A stretch of 64,000 nucleotides of DNA, taken from the NCBI GenBank assembly GCA_902495075.1, contig CABUVO010000023.1, forward strand, positions 1 to 64,000, written 5' to 3'. Within the stretch, counting starts at the first letter, position 1, and every line of letters starts with the position of its first letter. This DNA is from an uncultured Porphyromonadaceae bacterium. Its GTDB lineage: Bacteria > Bacteroidota > Bacteroidia > Bacteroidales > Muribaculaceae. The notes beneath the pieces were generated by a model. The model was not told where the DNA came from. It saw only the letters and a program-made list of their open reading frames with translations, and made no database searches. Position numbers and translations under genes: made by a program. Shown one piece after another: positions 23,730-32,326 of the stretch.

Positions 23730-24134
23730 TTACTTTTTTAGTTGACGGATCACTCTTACAAATGATTCGGGGAGACGGACATTATAGAGATCCATTGCGT
23801 CTGCAAAAAGAGGCGCTATTTCTTCATCCGAGAAACCGGCGATTCCACAACCTATACGTGTAACGTAGAATGTGGTCTGGTCCCACTCTCTCGCCAGATC
23901 TATGAACTCGTCTACGTAAGGCTTTATTGTTTCAACACCTCCCTGCATTGTCGGAATTGCATATGACTGCCCTTGAAGTCCAACGCCTTGACCCATTTTT
24001 GCACCGAATTTCTCAACCGCTGTCCGGGCAGCTCCTCCTAAATGCAATCCCTCGAGGTTGCTGCCAAACACAAAAATTTCATCCTTTCCCAATTTGGTTA
24101 TATTCTCGGGAGTATAATTAAGCTTTTCTTCCAT
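23730..24134 (-). CDS. Macro-domain-like protein (A1S_2505-like family)
   Basis: 134 residues. The core reads IFVFGSNLEGLHLGGAARTA, then GVGLQGQSYAIPTMQGGVET and FYVTRIGCGIAGF. The FGSN...GGAA loop and the IGCGIAG loop resemble the two ligand loops of macro domains that bind ADP-ribose, and many bacterial and phage proteins of this type are annotated as A1S_2505 family. Function is unknown; hydrolysis of an ADP-ribose derivative is a guess. Last gene of a minus-strand run with FKBP, MscS and the acetyltransferase. The ATG at 24134 is the only good start. Confidence 0.6.
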   Translation of the reverse strand: MEEKLNYTPENITKLGKDEIFVFGSNLEGLHLGGAARTAVEKFGAKMGQGVGLQGQSYAIPTMQGGVETIKPYVDEFIDLAREWDQTTFYVTRIGCGIAGFSDEEIAPLFADAMDLYNVRLPESFVRVIRQLKK

Positions 24135-24178
24135 AGTATTATATTAACCTGAATATTAAGAAATTTGTTCATACCTAC

Positions 24179-24577
24179 CTATGCCACACCGCATAGCTCT
24201 ATTTCAAATATAAGCGTTGAACCACCGGGGATGCCGGGGATGTTGCGCATACCATACGCCTGCTCTGCCGGAATATAGATCTCCCATTTATCGCCTACGT
24301 GCATCTGCTGAAGAGCGATAATCCAACCCGGTATCAAGTCGCGGAGACGAAATGCGGGTGCCACTCCACCTCGACTGCTGTCAAAAGTTTTGCCATTGAT
24401 AGTCTTACCGACATAATGAGCTGTCACCACACTGTTTCTATTAGGAGACGCCCCCTTGACATTCCCTTTCTTTAACACTTTATAGTATATCCCTTTATCG
24501 AGTGGCATTACTCCGGGTTCTTTCCCTTTCTCAGCCAGCCACTCCCTGTTCTTCTGAATATATTCCTGTTTTGCCAT
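24179..24577 (-). CDS. FKBP-type peptidyl-prolyl cis-trans isomerase
   Basis: 132 residues, cytoplasmic (no signal peptide). The C-terminal 90 residues form one FKBP domain: VVTAHYVGKTINGKTFDSSR, IPGWIIALQQMHVGDKWEIY and IPAEQAYGMRNIPGIPGGST with the active-site aromatic residues, ending LIFEIELCGVA. The 40-residue N-terminal part (YIQKNREWLAEKGKEPGVMP) is the short linker common in Bacteroidales cytoplasmic FKBPs. It catalyses prolyl isomerisation during folding. Confidence 0.93.
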   Translation of the reverse strand: MAKQEYIQKNREWLAEKGKEPGVMPLDKGIYYKVLKKGNVKGASPNRNSVVTAHYVGKTINGKTFDSSRGGVAPAFRLRDLIPGWIIALQQMHVGDKWEIYIPAEQAYGMRNIPGIPGGSTLIFEIELCGVA

Positions 24578-24590
24578 AATTATTATTTAA

Positions 24591-24625
24591 GTTTCGCACA
24601 CTTCAACTTAAAGTTTAAGAGTTTA
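24591..24625 (-). repeat. Single end of the MITE-like repeat family
   Basis: Its reverse complement matches the right inverted end at 37282-37317 with only a few differences by eye. It sits between the FKBP and MscS genes and covers the last three bases of the MscS gene. Confidence 0.5.
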
Positions 24626-25822
24626 TCTCGCTTGATTCTTGGTGAACATTAGATCGAGTCCTGACGGAGCTTGATATATGCAAAGACCAAATTTACCTAT
24701 AACTGCATATACATAGTCGAAAATATCACTTTGAATCTCCTCGTATTGTGCCCAATCGGTCTTATTGGTGAAGAAATACAATTCCAATGGTATTCCTTGA
24801 GGCGTAGACTGCAATTGACGCACCATGACAAACATTGTCCGTCCGCGTTTCAATACAATGTCCTTCCTGTTTCTTAACCAATTCTCCATATGCCTGCGGA
24901 ATAGTCCGAGATTAACTATCTTCTCCCCTTCTGCAATCTCCTCATTTATCAGATTCTCTTCTCGTAATGCCGCCAGTTCCGTTTCGTTAAGGAATCTTAC
25001 ACTATTCACATCTATATAGACGTATCTTGATACGCGCCTGCCTCCGGAAGCTCGCATCGGCTGATAATTCTGAAAAGAATCGCTGATAAGATTATATGGA
25101 GGTATGGTGATAACAGAATTATCCCAGTTGCGCACTTTTACTGTAGTCAACGATATGTCAATGACCTCGCCGTTGGCACCTGCTTTCTGGCAAATTATCC
25201 AGTCTCCTTTCTGCAACATTTTATTGGCAGTCAACTGCACGCCCGCCACCAACCCGAGTATCGTATCCTTGAAGACCAACATCAGAACCGCCGCCGATGC
25301 ACCAAAAGCTGTAAGGATGGCAATTGGCGAGCGGTCGAACAGAATGCCGGAGCCGACAATTATACCGATACCGATAACAATCAGTTTCACCATCTGAAAC
25401 GTTCCCTTAAGCGAATGTATACGCTCAAGATTACGCTTATCGAACGCTCCAAACACCGCACCTATCACCTTATTCACAAAATTCACACATGCCCATACGA
25501 TATAAAAAAGTGTGAATTTCTTTATCCAGACATAAAGCAATTCATGACTGACAAACATTTTCGGCAACAACCATGCAACAACTATTGCGGGCATCATCTG
25601 ACTGAAGGCACGTAGCACATCTTCTGTCAGAAGATCATCATCCCATTTCGTGCTTGTTTTATCCGCAGCGTAGATGATAAACGGAGAAACGACCCTTCTG
25701 AACAGTTCGTATGCCAGCCACGCAATCAAGGCTACGGCAATGAGTGTCACGGGGAAACTGAAATCTTGTGCGAATGAATCGCCTCCTATCTCACTGAGCC
25801 AGTATGTTATCTTCTTTTCCAT
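24623..25822 (-). CDS. MscS-family mechanosensitive ion channel (YbdG-like)
   Basis: 399 residues. Membrane segments lie within residues 1-185 (VTLIAVALIAWLAYELF; MMPAIVVAWLLP; LIVIGIGIIVGSGILF). The pore helix and the following motif, GASAAVLMLVFKDTILGLVA, are the MscS hallmark. A cytoplasmic beta/alpha domain follows (KVRNWDNSVITIPPYNLISD). The long soluble end resembles the YbdG/MscM type, which protects against mild osmotic downshock. It probably shares a transcript with the acetyltransferase upstream (29 bases). A second, longer paralogue is at 45450-47006. Confidence 0.92.
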   Translation of the reverse strand: MEKKITYWLSEIGGDSFAQDFSFPVTLIAVALIAWLAYELFRRVVSPFIIYAADKTSTKWDDDLLTEDVLRAFSQMMPAIVVAWLLPKMFVSHELLYVWIKKFTLFYIVWACVNFVNKVIGAVFGAFDKRNLERIHSLKGTFQMVKLIVIGIGIIVGSGILFDRSPIAILTAFGASAAVLMLVFKDTILGLVAGVQLTANKMLQKGDWIICQKAGANGEVIDISLTTVKVRNWDNSVITIPPYNLISDSFQNYQPMRASGGRRVSRYVYIDVNSVRFLNETELAALREENLINEEIAEGEKIVNLGLFRRHMENWLRNRKDIVLKRGRTMFVMVRQLQSTPQGIPLELYFFTNKTDWAQYEEIQSDIFDYVYAVIGKFGLCIYQAPSGLDLMFTKNQAR

Positions 25823-25851
25823 TTATCAGCCGGAATAATTTGTTATCAGTG

Positions 25852-26430
25852 TCAAAGCTTCTTGATAATTCGCGCCGGATTTCCTCCAACCACAACATTG
25901 TCGGGAACATCTTTAGTAACGACAGCTCCGGCGGCAATCACGACATTATTACCAATCGTCACTCCAGGTACGATCGTTGCGCTTCCTCCTATCCACACAC
26001 TGTTACCTATGGTGACAGGTTCTGCCCATTCCACACCCGTATTCCTCCTCTCCGGATCAAGAGGGTGACATGCCGTATAGATACTGACGTTGGGACCAAT
26101 GAAGCAATTGTCGCCAATCCGGACTTCCGCCTCATCGAGAATTGTAAGATTAAAGTTTGCAAAGAAATTCTCCCCAATAAAAATATTGCATCCGTAATCG
26201 CACCTGAACGGTTGATTCACATGGAATTTCTCACCATAACCACCTAATATCTCCCGCAAAATACCTTTCATCTTATCCATTTCGGAAGGACGGAGATTAT
26301 TGAACTCCCACAGCTTCTCACGCGTAGTGCCAAGCATTTCTATGAATTTCGGATGCATCGCATCGTATATCTCTCCGGAGAGCATCTTATCCCACTCCCT
26401 GTCAAATATTTCGTTTTCTGATTCTTTCAT
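25852..26430 (-). CDS. maa: Maltose/galactoside O-acetyltransferase family protein
   Basis: 192 residues. Left-handed beta-helix acetyltransferase: an N-terminal Mac domain (EREWDKMLSGEIYDAMHP-type; here DREWDKMLSGEIYDAMHP), then hexapeptide repeats (IFIGENFFANFNLTILDEAE, IGDNCFIGPNVSIYTACHPL) with the catalytic His in ACHPL, and the acetyl-CoA end VPDNVVVGGNPARIIKKL. It acetylates maltose, glucose or related sugars with acetyl-CoA in the cytosol, perhaps to detoxify excess sugars. First gene of the run to 23730; a minus-strand -7 motif (TATTTTTG) is at 26435-26442. Confidence 0.88.
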   Translation of the reverse strand: MKESENEIFDREWDKMLSGEIYDAMHPKFIEMLGTTREKLWEFNNLRPSEMDKMKGILREILGGYGEKFHVNQPFRCDYGCNIFIGENFFANFNLTILDEAEVRIGDNCFIGPNVSIYTACHPLDPERRNTGVEWAEPVTIGNSVWIGGSATIVPGVTIGNNVVIAAGAVVTKDVPDNVVVGGNPARIIKKL

Positions 26431-26465
26431 AGTGCAAAAATACTAAATTTCTCATAAATAATCGC

Positions 26466-26473
26466 TATATTTG
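26466..26473 (+). promoter_or_regulatory. -7 box of the sbcDC promoter
   Basis: TATATTTG followed by CA, 25 bases before the sbcD ATG; no good -33 box. Confidence 0.45.
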
Positions 26474-26497
26474 CAATAAGCAATATACACGTAATAA

Positions 26498-27667
26498 ATG
26501 AAACTCCTTCATACTTCCGACTGGCATCTTGGGCATGTGTTGTATAATTACGACCGTCATACCGAGCAAGAGCACATGCTTGCACAAATTGTAGATATAG
26601 TTAAGGCAGAAAAACCCGATGTATTCTTATTATGCGGAGACATATATCATACAGCCCAGCCATCGGCAACTGTGCAACGCATGTTTGCTGATACAATGAT
26701 GGAGATACATTCAGCGTGTCCTGAAATGCAGATATTTGTAACATCGGGCAACCACGACAGCGCTTCGCGCCATGACATTTTCACCACTCCCTGGAGAGCT
26801 CTCAATGTAACTACTGTCGGAAATATCGACTCCTCAAATCCGGATTCATTGATTCATGAAGTGAGCGGAAAATGTTTTATAATTACAGTGCCGTATTGCC
26901 ATGAAAGAAATATGCCTGAGAATCTGTTTCAAACATTACTTGATCGCGTTGATGAAATGAATCCGGGGCAGCTACCGGTGGTAATGATGGCGCATGCCAC
27001 TGTCTCTGGATGCGATTTCAAGGGTCATGAAGAAATGTCTGAAACTATGATTGGAGGTATAGATTCTGTTACTTTAAATGATTTTGGCACAGGCTACGAT
27101 TACCTCGCTTTGGGGCACATACATCATGCCCAGACAATCAGAGGCAGCCAAGGCAGAGCAAGATATTCCGGTTCACCATTAGCCGTTTCTTTTGATGAGG
27201 AATATCCTCACAGCGTTTCAATTGTGGAAATGTCCGGGAAAGAAGCCAAACCTGAAATACGTGAGGTCCCAATTGATAACATTTTCCCATTGATATCATT
27301 GCCAACTGAAGGATACTCTCACTTCGAGGAAGCCCTTGAATCATTGAAAACCTTTCCGGATGATATAGACGCCTATATCAGATTAAATGTTGAGATATCT
27401 GGTTTTCTTCCGCATCTTGCCAGAGAAGAGGCGTTAGCTGCTGTTCGCGAAAAGAAATGCCGATTCTGCCATATCAATGCCGTTAGAAAAAACAACTCCG
27501 ATGATCCAGCGAATAGCAATTACTTATCGATAGGAGAATTCAAAAAAATGTCTCCTGCAGGGATTGCTGAGAAATTCGCAACAGAGAAAGGATTTGTGAT
27601 CGATGAAGATTTAAAAGAGTTGCTAAAGGAAATTATTGAATCTGTTAATGAGGAGGAAAGAGAATGA
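26498..27667 (+). CDS. sbcD: Exonuclease subunit SbcD
   Basis: 389 residues. Mre11-type metallophosphoesterase: DWHLGH at 8-13, GDIYHT at 47-52, GNHDSASR at 84-91 and LGHIHHAQ near 205 supply the two-metal site. With SbcC it forms an ATP-driven nuclease that opens hairpins and protein-blocked DNA ends. The C-terminal about 60 residues are the capping/SbcC-binding part. Stop and the sbcC ATG overlap in ATGA (27664-27667), so the subunits are translationally coupled. Confidence 0.96.
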   Translation: MKLLHTSDWHLGHVLYNYDRHTEQEHMLAQIVDIVKAEKPDVFLLCGDIYHTAQPSATVQRMFADTMMEIHSACPEMQIFVTSGNHDSASRHDIFTTPWRALNVTTVGNIDSSNPDSLIHEVSGKCFIITVPYCHERNMPENLFQTLLDRVDEMNPGQLPVVMMAHATVSGCDFKGHEEMSETMIGGIDSVTLNDFGTGYDYLALGHIHHAQTIRGSQGRARYSGSPLAVSFDEEYPHSVSIVEMSGKEAKPEIREVPIDNIFPLISLPTEGYSHFEEALESLKTFPDDIDAYIRLNVEISGFLPHLAREEALAAVREKKCRFCHINAVRKNNSDDPANSNYLSIGEFKKMSPAGIAEKFATEKGFVIDEDLKELLKEIIESVNEEERE

Positions 27668-30600
27668 GACTGCTGAAACTTACTATACACAACATGGCTT
27701 CCGTTGGAGACGCAACAATAGATTTCACACAGTCTCCACTCTCCGACAGCGAGGTATTTCTGATATCGGGAAAGACCGGTGCCGGAAAATCTACGATTCT
27801 CGATTGCATATGCCTCCCCCTATATGGCACTGCCCCCCGTTTTAAGAACACAAAAATAAATGGTGCAACTCTCGATGGAACTGCAAATGATGCCATAAGT
27901 GTAAACGATCCTCGACAGATTCTCAGAAGAAACACCGGCGAGGGGTATGCCGAACTGGAATTCACCGGTAATAATGGCATACACTATATAGCTCGTTGGG
28001 GAATACAACGATCACGCAAAAAGATTGAGGGAAAGTTGCAGAAAAAAAATTGGACACTTGAGAACATTGACAAGAAGGTTTCATTCACAAAGGATGCAGA
28101 CATACAGCAGGAAATTTCCGATGCCGTAGGTCTCGACTTCAACCAGTTTTGCCGCACGGTTATGCTCGCGCAAGGAGACTTTACGCGCTTCCTCAACAGC
28201 AACGATAATGACAAAAGCGAGATTCTCAGCAAAATCACAGGTACAGAGATATATTCTAAAATCGGGATTAAGATTTTCGAACGATTCAAAGAGGAAGAGA
28301 ATATTTACAATACCTTGAAATTAAAAATCGAAGGTGTCTCCATACTTGAAGAGGATGAAATCGCAGAGAAAAAAGAGGCATTGAGTCAGCTTGAAAAAGA
28401 AAATAAAATATTGCAGGAGAATCTGAAATCAGAATCTGACCTGCTGGAATTGCTAAAATCTCAAAGTGATACAGCACTGACCATCAAAAAACTTTCAACT
28501 AAAATCAATGACCTAAGTAAAGATGTCAGCTCCTTATTGATATCTCGTAATGAATTGCATGCCGAAATACTCGATATTAAAAATGACATGCAGTCAAAAT
28601 CGGAAGAGATCAAAAAATTTGACGATTGTAAAGAGATCTTCAACGAAGCTGAAAATATTATGCGTGATTCGCAACGAATCAAAACCCTCAATATTGACAT
28701 TCTTAACGAAAAGAAATCCATTTCAACCAGAACCAATGACTTAGAGGAAAAGCTTTTACCCCAAAGCTTAGAATATGAAAAAGAAATTGAAAAGCTGACT
28801 GGTCAGCTTTTGGATAATGACACATCTGCCGCCGGATTGAAGACGGAACTCGATTCTTTAGAAATTGATGAATTAAGAAAAGAGAAAGATCTGATAACCA
28901 CGCGTCGCGTGGAACTACAGAATCTGATGATTCTGCTTCAGAACTACAATGATATCGCACAAAGGATTGAGATCGAGCAGAAGGAAATAGCTTCAAATGA
29001 AAACCATCTCAAAGAAATCACCGACAAGCGTAAGTATCTCAGCGAACCATTCAAAATTGCCGAAGAAAAACTTCTTCTTTACAAGGATGTGTATGACAAA
29101 TTGTTTGCTTCAAGTGAAAAAATACTTGGCAATATCAGAAGTTCATTAAATGTAGGAGACGTTTGTCCTCTATGTCGGCAGAAGATATCAGCCAGTCTTC
29201 CTGCCGAGTCTGAGATAAAGGAGATGATCAAAGACCGAAAGGAAGAACTTGACAAAGCCCAAGCATCCAGAGATAAACTCAATGATGAGATTATTTCAAT
29301 CGAGGCTGAAATAAAAACAATAAAGACTGCGATTGAGAAGAGCCGTAAAAAGCTCGAAGAAGACAACTCTTTAACTGAAGCCTTTAATAAAGTAAAGATT
29401 AAGAGTGAGGCTTTGGATATTGATTACAGTAATGAAGATATCAAATCCCTCATTTTGTATGAAATAGACAATATTTCTGAAAAAATCAATGTAGTCGCAG
29501 GCAAAATTAAAACAGCGGAGCTATTGGAGAAAGATTTAAAGAGCCGGAATGACAAACATAAAGAACTCTCTGATTTAATTCAAAAGAAGAAAGAGAATTT
29601 CTCCGAAATCAAGATCAGAATTGAAACTGTAAAGACTCAGAATGCGGATGCAACGCTGAATATCGCAAAGGCAGACAATGAAATCCGCAATATCAGGGAA
29701 GAAATATTATCCATACTCGTAAATTCCCGATATCATGAATTGTTTGAAAAAGATATGACCGTATTCTGTAGGGAGCTTAAAGAAGATGTCAACAAATATA
29801 AAGATTTGAATAGGCAATTAGAGAATCTCCGGCTCATAGCTGGAAATAAACAAAATACTCTTGAATCGTTCGACAATGTAATCGAAGCCATCAGATCACA
29901 ATTGCCTGATTTCATGCCTGAATCTGAAGTTTCAAGAGTAAGTGGCATCAAGGATCTTCACAAGTTCGCCACAGATATTCTGATGGAGATCTCCGCCACA
30001 AGCAAAGGATTGAATGATAATAAAGAAAGATTGATTGAAATAGAAAGCAAACTTGAAGAAACAGGAAAATGTCGGCAAGAAGATGATCTATCATTTGAGG
30101 CAACCACAACTCGCGTGAATGCTATCAATGACAAGATTCGAGAAAATGACATCAAAAAAGGATCAATAGAAACCGAATTGAAACTGAATGACTCGCAGGT
30201 AAAGAAACTTGGCGTACTGATTGAAGAGCATAAGAAACAAGGCAAAATTCTCGACAGATGGCGGATTCTTTACGACATGTTTGGAGACAGCGAAGGGAAG
30301 AAATTCCGTAAAATCGCTCAAAGCTACATACTTGCCGAATTAATCCACTCCGCCAATCATTACATGAAAAGTCTATCCGACAGATACCGGCTTCGCGTTG
30401 AACCCGGCACATTCGTCATTCAGGTTGAAGATGCATGGCAAGGATACACCGTGCGTTCTGCTGCAACCATCTCCGGAGGCGAAAGTTTTTTGGTATCGCT
30501 TTCCTTGGCACTCGCCCTCAGCGACATTGGAAGCAATTTCTCCGTCGACACACTGTTTATAGATGAAGGATTCGGTTCATTGAGTGGCGATGTATTGCAG

Positions 30601-30759
30601 AATGCGATTTCAACATTGAGACTGCTTCACTCAAAATCGGGACGCAAAGTCGGCATCATCAGCCACGTTGAGGAACTGCGCGAGCGCATCCCCGTCCAAA
30701 TCAACGTCATCCGCGAAGGAGCCTCCGCAGAGAGCCACATCTCCATCTCCTCCCGCTGA
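27664..30759 (+). CDS. sbcC: Exonuclease subunit SbcC (Rad50-like ATPase)
   Basis: 1031 residues. Walker A GKTGAGKST at 36-44; long coiled coils about 180-490 and 510-880, rich in Lys, Glu and Ile; the zinc hook CPLC at 501-504 at their apex; ABC signature SGGES at 937-941; Walker B IDEGFGSL near 966-973. The ends form the ATPase head and the hook joins two SbcC molecules. Reading frame is intact with an overlap to sbcD. After the stop comes a C-rich 10-bp repeat. Confidence 0.97.
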   Translation: MRLLKLTIHNMASVGDATIDFTQSPLSDSEVFLISGKTGAGKSTILDCICLPLYGTAPRFKNTKINGATLDGTANDAISVNDPRQILRRNTGEGYAELEFTGNNGIHYIARWGIQRSRKKIEGKLQKKNWTLENIDKKVSFTKDADIQQEISDAVGLDFNQFCRTVMLAQGDFTRFLNSNDNDKSEILSKITGTEIYSKIGIKIFERFKEEENIYNTLKLKIEGVSILEEDEIAEKKEALSQLEKENKILQENLKSESDLLELLKSQSDTALTIKKLSTKINDLSKDVSSLLISRNELHAEILDIKNDMQSKSEEIKKFDDCKEIFNEAENIMRDSQRIKTLNIDILNEKKSISTRTNDLEEKLLPQSLEYEKEIEKLTGQLLDNDTSAAGLKTELDSLEIDELRKEKDLITTRRVELQNLMILLQNYNDIAQRIEIEQKEIASNENHLKEITDKRKYLSEPFKIAEEKLLLYKDVYDKLFASSEKILGNIRSSLNVGDVCPLCRQKISASLPAESEIKEMIKDRKEELDKAQASRDKLNDEIISIEAEIKTIKTAIEKSRKKLEEDNSLTEAFNKVKIKSEALDIDYSNEDIKSLILYEIDNISEKINVVAGKIKTAELLEKDLKSRNDKHKELSDLIQKKKENFSEIKIRIETVKTQNADATLNIAKADNEIRNIREEILSILVNSRYHELFEKDMTVFCRELKEDVNKYKDLNRQLENLRLIAGNKQNTLESFDNVIEAIRSQLPDFMPESEVSRVSGIKDLHKFATDILMEISATSKGLNDNKERLIEIESKLEETGKCRQEDDLSFEATTTRVNAINDKIRENDIKKGSIETELKLNDSQVKKLGVLIEEHKKQGKILDRWRILYDMFGDSEGKKFRKIAQSYILAELIHSANHYMKSLSDRYRLRVEPGTFVIQVEDAWQGYTVRSAATISGGESFLVSLSLALALSDIGSNFSVDTLFIDEGFGSLSGDVLQNAISTLRLLHSKSGRKVGIISHVEELRERIPVQINVIREGASAESHISISSR

Positions 30760-30854
30760 TCCAGCTTCTCCCCCTGGATTCCCTTCTACACCCCAGCCTC
30801 CCTCTCTCCTCCCCTGATGCGTCGTCCGTCGTCCTCTGTCCCCATCCCCACTAA

Positions 30855-30890
30855 GCCCCATCCCGCCCCATACAGCCCCATTTCGCCCCA
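30855..30890 (-). repeat. Four 10-bp tandem repeats, possible G-quadruplex on the minus strand
   Basis: GCCCCA occurs at 30855, 30865, 30875 and 30885, exactly ten bases apart; similar CCCC runs precede it (30840-30850). The complementary strand has four GGGG runs with 6-base loops. Confidence 0.7.
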
Positions 30891-30913
30891 TTTTCAAAAA
30901 AATCCTCAAAAAA

Positions 30914-30945
30914 TTTGCACAGAATAAAAATTATGTCTAACTTTG
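30914..30945 (+). promoter_or_regulatory. Promoter of tRNA-Glu
   Basis: TTTG 30914-30917, 20 bases, TAACTTTG 30938-30945; the tRNA starts 21 bases further on. Confidence 0.8.
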
Positions 30946-30966
30946 CATCGCAAAACCGAAAAACAT

Positions 30967-31038
30967 GGTCGATTAGTGTAGCGGTTAGCACGCCACCCTC
31001 TCACGGTGGAGACTCGGGTTCGAGTCCCGGATCGACTA
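30967..31038 (+). tRNA. tRNA-Glu(CTC)
   Basis: 72 bases in a cloverleaf: acceptor GGTCGAT/ATCGACT with a G1-T72 wobble, anticodon stem CCACC/GGTGG with loop CTCTCAC (anticodon CTC, reading GAG), T loop TTCGAGT, discriminator A. CCA not encoded. Own promoter and terminator. Confidence 0.93.
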
Positions 31039-31041
31039 CCC

Positions 31042-31064
31042 AAGGACTACTTTCAGTAGTCCTT
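31042..31064 (+). terminator. Terminator of tRNA-Glu
   Basis: 10-bp perfect stem (31042-31051/31055-31064) with a 3-base loop and a following T-run, starting 3 bases after the tRNA. Confidence 0.85.
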
Positions 31065-31110
31065 TTATTTTTATATATCAATAATTTACTTATTATCGAA
31101 TTAACAAATA

Positions 31111-32310
31111 ATGAGCGAAGAGATAATCATCAAGGATGGGGAGATTAAGCGGCATCGGAGGGTCGATGTTGCGGATGTGCTGCGAGGTGTGGCGGTGATG
31201 GGCATTGTGTTGCTTCATAATATCGAGCATTTCAATTTTTATTCTTTCCCGGACAAGGCACTTCAACCACTTTGGCTAAATTTCACCGATAAAGCTATAT
31301 GGGATTCCCTATTTTTTGCTTTCGGAGGTAAGGCATACGCCATATTTGCACTTCTCTTCGGATTCAGTTTCTTTATTCAAGACGATAATCAGAAAATGCG
31401 CGGAAACGATTTCCGTGCACGGTTCTGCTGGCGCTTGATGCTGCTTTTCGTTATCGGATGTATCGACGCGGTTTTCTTCACAGCCGAAATACTTGTGATG
31501 TATTCGCTGGTTGGTATAGTGCTCGTGCTCACATGTCGGTTCAGAACAAAAATACTCATCGCACTGGCTGCAATATGTATGCTGCAGCCGATGGCGCTTT
31601 ATAATATGATTCATGTATTGATTGATCCGGCGTATCAGTCACCCAAAGTTCCAACAGCTGATTTATGGGCTGCCACATTTGCCGTGCAATCTGACGGCAC
31701 GTTCTTCCAGACTGCTATAGTCAATCTCTGGGAAGGTCAACTCGCAAGTCTCGCATGGGCGTGGGATCATGGACGCATATTCCAGACTGCCGGTCTATTT
31801 ATTATCGGAATGGTTCTCGGTCGTCAGGGATGGCTGTTGAAATCATACCTTAAAGGTTGGGGAATAGCAGCCTGCATTGCTCTGCCACTTTTCTGTGCCT
31901 TGCGCGGTCTCGACACGATGCTACCCGATTTTATCTCAAACGAGGATTTTATCTCCCAATCCCATCTCCTGCTCAGCTCGCTCTATAATCTATGTTTCAT
32001 GACGCTGATCGTATCAGCAGTCTTATTCCTTTATTACAATACTTCCAAAGCAAAATCCTTGCTTTCCCGACTGATTCCTTATGGAAGAATGAGCATGACC
32101 AATTATGTATGCCAAAGTATCATCGGTTCATTCATTTATTACAATTGGGGACTCGGATTACATAGCAAATTGGGCATCACGGCAAGTTTCTTTGTCGGTA
32201 TTGCAATATTCTTGGGTCAGCTGGCATTCTGCAGACTCTGGATGAAATATTTCTCTCATGGTCCCATGGAAGGAGCGTGGAAACGTCTTACTTGGATCGG
32301 GGCAAAATGA
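31111..32310 (+). CDS. DUF418 membrane protein (YeiB-like)
   Basis: 399 residues, about ten transmembrane segments. The start (RRVDVADVLRGVAVMGIVLL, then HNIEHFNFY) is the conserved N-terminal helix of DUF418 proteins; FALLFGFSFFIQDDN and the C-terminal PYGRMSMTNYVCQSIIGSFI, the DUF418 domain proper, confirm it. The family is related to membrane acyltransferases (heparan-alpha-glucosaminide N-acetyltransferase-like), but substrates are unknown. It starts 47 bases after the tRNA-Glu terminator and has no clear promoter. yaaA follows after 16 bases. Confidence 0.85.
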   Translation: MSEEIIIKDGEIKRHRRVDVADVLRGVAVMGIVLLHNIEHFNFYSFPDKALQPLWLNFTDKAIWDSLFFAFGGKAYAIFALLFGFSFFIQDDNQKMRGNDFRARFCWRLMLLFVIGCIDAVFFTAEILVMYSLVGIVLVLTCRFRTKILIALAAICMLQPMALYNMIHVLIDPAYQSPKVPTADLWAATFAVQSDGTFFQTAIVNLWEGQLASLAWAWDHGRIFQTAGLFIIGMVLGRQGWLLKSYLKGWGIAACIALPLFCALRGLDTMLPDFISNEDFISQSHLLLSSLYNLCFMTLIVSAVLFLYYNTSKAKSLLSRLIPYGRMSMTNYVCQSIIGSFIYYNWGLGLHSKLGITASFFVGIAIFLGQLAFCRLWMKYFSHGPMEGAWKRLTWIGAK

Positions 32311-32326
32311 TTAGGACCAATTTGAT

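Noticed and set aside
30631..30909. 92-residue minus-strand frame over the sbcC end and the C-rich repeat
   Set aside because: Gly/Asp/Ala-rich sequence with no domain; an effect of the C-rich strand opposite.
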